The notes under the pieces: model-generated | What the model saw: only the letters and a program-made list of their open reading frames with translations | Database searches by the model: none | What the model was told of the DNA's origin: nothing | Shown here: positions 1 to 5,600 of the stretch, piece by piece | Numbering within the stretch: position 1 is the first letter of the stretch | Layout of the letters: each line of letters opens with the position of its first letter | Position numbers and translations under genes: made by a program | Assembly (NCBI GenBank): GCA_947313935.1 | Contig: CAMZNW010000110.1 | Coordinates: 1-6,011 of the forward strand | Source: an uncultured Mollicutes bacterium | GTDB lineage: Bacteria; Bacillota_I; Bacilli_A; UBA3375 | Direction: 5' to 3' | DNA length: 6,011 nt

Positions 1-80
1 CTTTAGCTGCAATAATGGGAATTATATTACATTTAATTTTACCAGATAAAGAAGTGGCATATGGAAATGATAGCAAGTAA
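1..80 (+). CDS. C-terminal end of a membrane permease, probably NCS2 uracil/xanthine permease (5' end outside window)
   Basis: Only the last 25 codons are present, read from base 3 and ending at TAA 78-80; the first two bases complete a codon that begins outside the window. The visible tail has a hydrophobic helix (LAAIMGIILHLILP) followed by a short hydrophilic end (DKEVAYGNDSK). A final transmembrane helix of the GI-L-LILP type and then a short charged cytoplasmic tail is what the C-terminus of UraA/PyrP-type nucleobase permeases of the NCS2 family looks like. Those proteins import uracil or xanthine across the cytoplasmic membrane by proton symport. The family assignment rests on this tail pattern alone, so another multi-pass transporter is possible. 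The frame is followed by a strong terminator, which supports this being the end of a transcription unit separate from argS. Confidence 0.5.
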   Translation, partial: LAAIMGIILHLILPDKEVAYGNDSK

Positions 81-119
81 AATAATTTAAAGAGAATTTT
101 AAATAATAATTATATGTAT

Positions 120-150
120 AAGTGATTTAGATTATTTAAATCACTTTTTT
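120..150 (+). terminator. Rho-independent terminator after the permease gene
   Basis: The arms AAGTGATTTA (120-129) and TAAATCACTT (137-146) are perfect reverse complements. They make a 10-bp stem around a 7-base loop (130-136), followed directly by a T tract through 150. It lies 39 bases after the permease stop codon, in the position of an intrinsic terminator. The stem is GC-poor, as expected in such an AT-rich genome. The stem is symmetric, but the T tract is on the + strand side, so it should mainly serve the upstream gene. Confidence 0.9.
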
Positions 151-380
151 ATATATTTATAAGTATATTAATTAATGTTCCTTTGTTATTAAAGTATAAA
201 AATAATAATTATTGTAAAAGATGTACTATATTAAGTGTTGAATAAATTAATGTAGTATAGAATAATAATTTATATAAAGTTTAAATAAATGTAAATAGTT
301 ATTAAAAAATAAATAGTAGAGTAGTTATATTATTTTTTCATTATAAAAATAGGTTAAGTATTTTATAAAGTAGAATAAAA

Positions 381-411
381 TTTACATAAACAAGTCTAAA
401 TATAATATAAT
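381..411 (+). promoter_or_regulatory. Possible sigma-A promoter of argS
   Basis: Two overlapping perfect -10 hexamers, TATAAT, occur at 401-406 and 406-411, in a run of alternating T and A. The best -35 candidate is TTTACA at 381-386, which gives spacers of 14 or 19 bases and so is not ideal for either. If used, transcription would start near 417 and leave a leader of only about a dozen bases before the ATG. In DNA this rich in A and T such hexamers also arise by chance, so this is a candidate only. Confidence 0.35.
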
Positions 412-418
412 ATATTTT

Positions 419-427
419 GGAAAGAGG
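419..427 (+). promoter_or_regulatory. Ribosome binding site of argS
   Basis: The purine run GGAAAGAGG ends only three bases before ATG 431. GAGG is the stronger match to the anti-Shine-Dalgarno but is unusually close to the start; GGAAAG at 419-424 has a more normal six-base gap. The start at 431 is still preferred because it gives a full-length N-terminal ArgS domain, and no other in-frame ATG, GTG or TTG with a better site is seen close by. Confidence 0.55.
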
Positions 428-430
428 AAA

Positions 431-2122
431 ATGTTAACAAAACAAATTAATAAGTACTTAAAAAAAATATTTAAAGAACTTAACTTTGATGAAGATTTAG
501 CAATCGTAACATTATCAAAACGATTTGATTTATGTGAATATCAATGTAATTCTTTATTTAAAATGAGTAGTATGTCTAAAAAACCACCTCAAGAAATAGC
601 TGAGGAGATAATTAAAGAAATTAACTCTGATTCTAATAATATTTTTAGTGAAGTTGAATTTTGTAAACCGGGATTTTTAAATTTTAAAGTTAAAAAAGAA
701 ATTAAAAATAAATTATTAGCTGAATTATTAAGAACAAAACAGTTATATCAACCAATAGTAGAAGAAAAAACATATTTATTAGATTTTGGAGGACCAAATG
801 TTGCTAAACCATTACATGTTGGACATTTACGTTCGGCTGTACTTGGAGAGAGTTTAAAAAGATTGTACAATTACTTGGGTTATAAAACTATTTCAGATGT
901 TCATTTAGGGGATTATGGTCTTCAAATTGGTCAAGTTATATATGGTTTAATTGATGAAAAATTAGATGATTTAACAGAAAATATTAAATTTACTATTGAT
1001 GATTTAGAGCGTATTTATCCATTAATATCTAAATTATCTAAAGAAGATGAAACAGTTTTAATTGAAGTGCGTAAAATTACAGCTCAATTACAAGAGGGAC
1101 ATGAAGAATATAATAAACTATTTAATGAAATTGTCAAGTTATCAATTGCAGATATTAAAAAAAATTATGATAAATTAGATGTTTCATTTGACTTATGGTA
1201 TGGAGAAAGTAATTCTTTTCCATATATTGAACAAACTATGCAAAAACTTAATGATGCTAATTTAGTTAAAGATTCTCAAGGGGCTAAAATAATTGATTTA
1301 GATGGGAAGTATACAGAATTTTTAATTGAAAAAAGTGATGGTTCATTTTTATATTCAACTTCAGATTTAGCAACGATATATCAACGTCAATTAGATTTTA
1401 AACCTGATGAATATGTTTATGTAGTAGATGCACGCCAAGCACTCCATTTTAATCAAGTATTTACAAGTGCTAAACTAGCAAATATAGTACCAGAAAAAAC
1501 GATAATGAAACATGTCAAATTTGGGACAATGAATGGAACTGATAATAAGCCATTTAAAACTCGTGATGGAGGAGTATTAAAATTAACAACACTTTTTAAT
1601 ATGGTTGAAGAAAAATTATTAGAAAAAACAACACATGATAATAGATTGAGTAAAGATGATATTCAAATTCTTGTAAATAGTGTAGTGAAATTTGCAGATT
1701 TACAAAATTATCGTGAAACTAATTATATTTTTGAAGTAGATCGTTTTACTGAATTTCATGGAAAAACTGGGCCATATATATTATATACGGCAGTACGAAT
1801 AAATAAAATTATAACTGATGCAAATATTAAAAATATTAGTTTTAATAGTACATACCATTCTGAGATTATTGAAGAACTTCAATTTAAAATATTAAACTTT
1901 GATTTAGCTATTGAAGCTTGTATAAAAGATTATTCAATGCATCATTTATGTAGTTATGTTTTTGATGTAGCAACATCTGTGAATAGTTTATATCAATCGG
2001 TACATATTTTATCTATGGATGAAGATAATAAAAATTATTTGATATCAAATTTAATGTTAGCTCATAAAACTATTAAGGAATCATTAGATATATTAGGAAT
2101 TAAAATACCTAATAAAATGTAG
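431..2122 (+). CDS. argS: Arginyl-tRNA synthetase
   Basis: Class I aminoacyl-tRNA synthetase that charges tRNA-Arg with arginine using ATP, in the cytoplasm; like other ArgS enzymes it is expected to need tRNA for amino-acid activation. The 563 residues match the usual bacterial length of about 550-590. Residues 1 to about 88 form the ArgS-specific N-terminal tRNA-contacting domain, ending in the conserved KPGFLNF (79-85). The catalytic domain carries GGPNVAKPLHVGHLRS (120-135), in which HVGH 129-132 is the HIGH motif. It continues with HLGDYGLQ (158-165), LDVSFDLWYGES (249-260), YSTSDLA (308-314) and DARQALHFNQ (333-342). KTRDGG (376-381) stands in the position of the KMSKS loop, which is commonly degenerate in ArgS. 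TGPYILYTAVR (446-456) opens the helical DALR anticodon-binding domain, and the protein ends in the family-typical LGIKIPNKM. All key motifs are intact. The sequence looks like the clostridial/Erysipelotrichia branch, and it leads a likely two-gene operon. Confidence 0.97.
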   Translation: MLTKQINKYLKKIFKELNFDEDLAIVTLSKRFDLCEYQCNSLFKMSSMSKKPPQEIAEEIIKEINSDSNNIFSEVEFCKPGFLNFKVKKEIKNKLLAELLRTKQLYQPIVEEKTYLLDFGGPNVAKPLHVGHLRSAVLGESLKRLYNYLGYKTISDVHLGDYGLQIGQVIYGLIDEKLDDLTENIKFTIDDLERIYPLISKLSKEDETVLIEVRKITAQLQEGHEEYNKLFNEIVKLSIADIKKNYDKLDVSFDLWYGESNSFPYIEQTMQKLNDANLVKDSQGAKIIDLDGKYTEFLIEKSDGSFLYSTSDLATIYQRQLDFKPDEYVYVVDARQALHFNQVFTSAKLANIVPEKTIMKHVKFGTMNGTDNKPFKTRDGGVLKLTTLFNMVEEKLLEKTTHDNRLSKDDIQILVNSVVKFADLQNYRETNYIFEVDRFTEFHGKTGPYILYTAVRINKIITDANIKNISFNSTYHSEIIEELQFKILNFDLAIEACIKDYSMHHLCSYVFDVATSVNSLYQSVHILSMDEDNKNYLISNLMLAHKTIKESLDILGIKIPNKM

Positions 2123-2125
2123 GAG
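2121..2125 (+). promoter_or_regulatory. Shine-Dalgarno for the thioredoxin-like gene, overlapping the argS stop
   Basis: AGGAG at 2121-2125 shares its first two bases with the TAG stop of argS and lies four bases before GTG 2130. It is the reason for choosing the GTG start, since no ATG is available near this site. The arrangement allows ribosomes finishing argS to reinitiate on the next gene, an inference from spacing only. Confidence 0.75.
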
Positions 2126-2129
2126 TAAA

Positions 2130-2429
2130 GTGAAAGAAGATAATCATCAAGTTATAATTGAAGAATTAGAGGAAATATGTTTATTAATATTTACAATAAA
2201 AGGTTGTCAAACTTGTCAAATATTAAAATCAAATATTTCTCAACTAAAAAATTCACCGAAAGTTTATATTCTTGATAAAAATACAGGCAAAATATTAGCT
2301 AAAAAGTATTGTATTATTACAGTACCAACAGTAGTTTTAATAAAAAATAAAGAAGAAATAGATCGTTTTTATGGTAATAAAAGTATGAGTTATATTGAGA
2401 GCTTTTTGAAACAAAATGAAATAATATAG
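2130..2429 (+). CDS. Small thioredoxin-like protein with CQTC active site
   Basis: A 99-residue protein of thioredoxin fold, read from a GTG start and ending at TAG. After a short N-terminal strand/helix and a beta strand (ICLLIFTI, 16-23) comes the redox motif KGCQTC, with cysteines 26 and 29 at the start of a helix. The cis-proline loop is TVPT (64-67, Pro66), followed by the strand VVLIKN and a Gly-containing turn (FYGNKS, 80-85) before the final helix. This is the full thioredoxin core order in a length close to the usual 105. The motif is CQTC rather than the classical CGPC, so it belongs with the divergent thioredoxin-like proteins of Gram-positives and may have a different redox potential. 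No signal peptide or membrane segment is seen, so a cytoplasmic disulfide reductase role is inferred. A third cysteine (61) lies five residues before the cis-proline. The gene starts 7 bases after argS and is probably translated from the same mRNA; its partner is unknown. Confidence 0.85.
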   Translation: MKEDNHQVIIEELEEICLLIFTIKGCQTCQILKSNISQLKNSPKVYILDKNTGKILAKKYCIITVPTVVLIKNKEEIDRFYGNKSMSYIESFLKQNEII

Positions 2430-2457
2430 TAATATTTATATGAAACTAAGTTAAGAT

Positions 2458-2482
2458 TTAAAATATTTAGTAGGTATTTTAA
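2458..2482 (+). other. Weak inverted repeat after the thioredoxin-like gene
   Basis: TTAAAATA (2458-2465) and TATTTTAA (2475-2482) are perfect reverse complements around a 9-base loop. The stem is made only of A-T pairs and no T tract follows, so it is not a convincing terminator. No better terminator is visible between 2430 and 2541, so some read-through from the argS operon into the adhesin gene is possible. Confidence 0.25.
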
Positions 2483-2490
2483 TATACGAT

Positions 2491-2520
2491 TTGGTGTGAA
2501 TAAAAATAAAAAAGTATTCT
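2491..2520 (+). promoter_or_regulatory. Possible promoter of the adhesin gene
   Basis: TTGGTG at 2491-2496 and TATTCT at 2515-2520 are separated by 18 bases, within the range for sigma-A promoters, 22 bases before the start codon. Both hexamers are imperfect, with three and four of six consensus positions. TATAAA at 2521-2526 is an alternative -10 but lacks a -35 at proper distance. The call rests on position in the spacer more than on motif strength. Confidence 0.25.
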
Positions 2521-2523
2521 TAT

Positions 2524-2535
2524 AAAGAAAGAGAG
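2524..2535 (+). promoter_or_regulatory. Ribosome binding site of the adhesin gene
   Basis: The purine run AAAGAAAGAGAG ends six bases before ATG 2542. It is the only purine-rich stretch suitably placed, and it supports 2542 as the start, directly ahead of a typical signal peptide beginning MSKK. Confidence 0.6.
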
Positions 2536-2541
2536 AAATTT

Positions 2542-2622
2542 ATGTCTAAGAAATTAATAAATAAAGTAATGGGTGGAATTATATCAGTGTTGCTAGTAGT
2601 AGTTATAGTAGGATTAGATGCA
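2542..2622 (+). other. Signal peptide of the adhesin
   Basis: Residues 1-27 show a basic N-region with lysines at 3, 4 and 8, a hydrophobic core from about 11 to 25 (GGIISVLLVVVIVGL), and a possible signal peptidase I site after Ala27 (GLDA before KE). The YSIRK/GXXS motif seen in some wall proteins is absent. The exact cleavage point is a guess; export by the Sec route is well supported. Confidence 0.75.
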
Positions 2623-5600
2623 AAAGAAATGGGTAGTAATGATGTTGTACAGATACCAGATGCATATTTTAAACATGCATTGCAAACTGCAGCAAGTAAA
2701 GAAAATCAAGATTTAACTGTGTCTGATTTAAATAATTTAACAGGAACTATAACAGTATCAAAAGGTGTTTCTAATTTAACAGGAGCAGAATACTTAACAG
2801 GTATTGATAATTTACAATTAGAAAATAATGAAATTAGAAACATAACTCCACTTTCAAATTTAACAAATTTAAAAGTTTTGAATTTAAAAAATAATAAATT
2901 ACATGATGTACAAGGTTTAACAAATTTAACAAATTTAACTGAGTTAAATGTTGCAAATAATAGACTTGATAATTTAGATGGATTGAATACATTAAATGAA
3001 CTTACAACTCTAGATGCTAGTAATAATCATATTAATAATATTGCTAGTTTAGAAAATGATAATAAAATTACATCATTAACATTAAATGATAATAGAATTG
3101 AAACAATAAGTGAAGTTGCTACAATGACTTTAGATACATTAAATTTAGATAATAATGGTATTTTAGATGCTTCTCCTATTAATGATGATATAACTAATTT
3201 ATCGATTAGTAATCAAAATATATTTTTGGACGAAATTGCAGGTGATTTAGATGATACATATAAACCTAATGTAATTGATTATAAAGGTAATGCAGTTACT
3301 ATTAATTCAAGTGCTAAACTTGTAGATGGAACAAATAATTATTCTGAAACATTTGATGATGGTGCTAATTTCACAGGGAAAGTATTAGCAGAAGTAATTG
3401 TTGGTGCTCATTTAGTAGTAAGTACTAAAGGTGATATATATGTAGAAATTGGAAGTAAAGTAACTGCAGAAGATATCATTGAAGATGTTACATTAGAAGG
3501 AGAATCAATTTCATATACAACAAAAATTGTTGGTGTAGATACATCAAAAGCTGGAGTTGCATCAGTAGTGGTATCAGTAACAGATGATGAAAGTGGAATA
3601 TCTGATAATGTATTTAGTTTTATACATGTTGAAGACATTAATCCACCAAAAATAGACACTAAAAATTTAGAAATAAATGTAAATGATCCAATACCTTCAA
3701 CTAAAGATTTTATTAAAAGTATATATGACAATGAAGATGGAGATTTATCTTTGGACAATATTAAAGTAGATTCTAGTTTTGTTGATAATACAAAAAAAGG
3801 AGATTATGATGTAATTTTTAGTATTGTTGATAGTCAAAATAATGTAGGATATAAGTCTGCTAGTTTAAGAGTTAATGATGTAACTCCAATCATTAAAGCA
3901 CATCCAATAACAATAAATATTGAAAGTAGTATCCCAAAAGTAGAAGAATTTGTTGATAGTGTTGTTGATTCAAAAGATCTTGATTTAACTGCTTCTGATG
4001 TTACAATGAAATTAGATATGAAAGGAGCTAATTTAACTCCTGGAACACATAAAGTTTTATTAAGTGTTGAAGATAAAGAAGGTAATATAGGTAGTACAGA
4101 AACTGAATTAATTGTTCTTCCAGATACAGTAAGTCCAATTATGAATTTTAATAAAGATGTTGCAAAACCTGTCGGTGCTGCATTACCTACTAATGAAGAC
4201 TTTGTAAATAGTGTTTATGATATAGTCGATAAAGATTTAAAAGTAGATGATGTTGTAATTACAAGTGATACAGGTGATATTGATATGAATGTTACTAAAG
4301 ATTATCCGATGACTTTAACTATTACTGATAAATATCATAATACAACTATTGAACATGCTATGTTAATGGTTACAAATGCTTTTAAGCCAATTATCAATGT
4401 AAATGATATTAGTGTAGCTAAAAATGCTCATTTACCGACAAAAGAAGATTTTTCATTAGCTTTATTTTCTCTTGATTTAGATTTAACAACAGACGATGTA
4501 AATATGGATTTAAGTAAAGTTGATATGTCTAAAGCAGGTGTATATAAGGTTAAGTTTAGTGTTATAGATAAATATATGATGCCAGGAACTTCATTTGCTA
4601 CTGTTAGTGTATCTGATAAAGAAGGACCAAAATTAACAACACAAAATGCAATTGCACAAAAAGGTGATAATATTCCAGATGTAGGTTTTTTCGTCCAATC
4701 TTTAGTAGATGAAAGTGATACAGACTTTGATATAAGAAGTTTGCATATTGATGCAAGTGATGTGAAAATGAATAAAACTGGAACATATAAAGTAGTTATT
4801 AGTGGATATGATAAAGTTGGATATTCTGTTAATGAAGAAGCTGAATTAACAGTTGTAGATGGACAAGGTCCTAAAATTTATTCACAAAATGTAATTAAAT
4901 CAATTAATGAATCAAAACCCAAAAAAGAGGATTATATTGTTTCACTTTTTGATGATTTAGGAAATACATTTACTAATGATGATGTAACAATGGATGATAA
5001 AGATGTTGATATGACAAAACCAGGAAAATATGAAGTTAAATTAACTGGTATAGATTCAAATAATGAAAAAATAGTTGTTAAAACAAAGTTAATTGTTAAG
5101 GATAATATAGCGCCTGAAATAACAGGAACTTCACTTACAACATCTTTAAATAGTGTTTCTCCTGCAAAAGAAGCATATTTAAGTACTATTACAGATAATT
5201 TTGATGATGTTGAAATTAGTGATGTTGCTATGAATGATGATGCAATAAAATTAGATACTGAAGGTACATATGATGTAAAATTTTCTATTATGGATCATGA
5301 TGGAAATTATTCTGAAGTAACTAAAAATTTAACTGTTACAGCAGATGCAACAAGTAGTGCTCCAGTATTAACAACGCAAGATGTAACAATTCAAAAAGGT
5401 GATGATTTACCAACTAAAGATAAATATATATTGAATATTAGTGATGATGTTGATGATTTAACAGTAGATGATGTTGTTTTGGTATCTAATTTAGAAGATT
5501 CATCAAAAGTTGGTACTATTCCAATGAAATTATATGTTACAGATTCAGATAATAATGTTACAACTAATATTGTGAATTTGATTATTAAAGATTCAACTCC

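Larger units (their letters stand above)
151..430 (+). other. AT-rich intergenic spacer upstream of argS
   Basis: These 280 bases contain no credible coding frame: ATG codons at about 175 and 220 reach stops within a few codons. No tRNA-like cloverleaf is visible, and no T-box leader, since the conserved T-box sequence AGGGTGGNACC is absent although some Gram-positive aminoacyl-tRNA synthetase genes carry one. The only notable elements are promoter-like A/T-rich hexamers near the 3' end, a weak all-A/T inverted repeat (ATTTTAT 360-366 with ATAAAAT 375-381), and short AAATAATAATTAT-type direct repeats described in the findings. Confidence 0.6.

Noticed and set aside
360..381. Inverted repeat ATTTTAT / ATAAAAT as a terminator or operator
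   Set aside because: Seven A-T pairs only, with no T tract; this arises easily by chance in DNA of this composition.
151..430. A T-box or other riboswitch ahead of argS
   Set aside because: No T-box consensus, no specifier stem and no terminator/antiterminator pair is visible; the spacer is almost entirely A and T.
431..2122. A non-standard genetic code (TGA as Trp), considered because of the very low GC
   Set aside because: argS and the thioredoxin-like gene are complete and motif-intact under the standard code, Trp is encoded by TGG, and no in-frame TGA is needed anywhere.
3408..3758. A 116-codon reading frame on the - strand
   Set aside because: It lies wholly inside the adhesin gene in antisense. 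The product is Ser/Thr/Ile-rich low-complexity sequence, as expected from the reverse of Asp/Thr-rich repeats, with no recognisable domain and no plausible ribosome binding site.
4604..4786. A 60-codon reading frame on the - strand
   Set aside because: Antisense shadow of adhesin Ig modules; composition is His/Tyr/Leu-rich and resembles no protein family.
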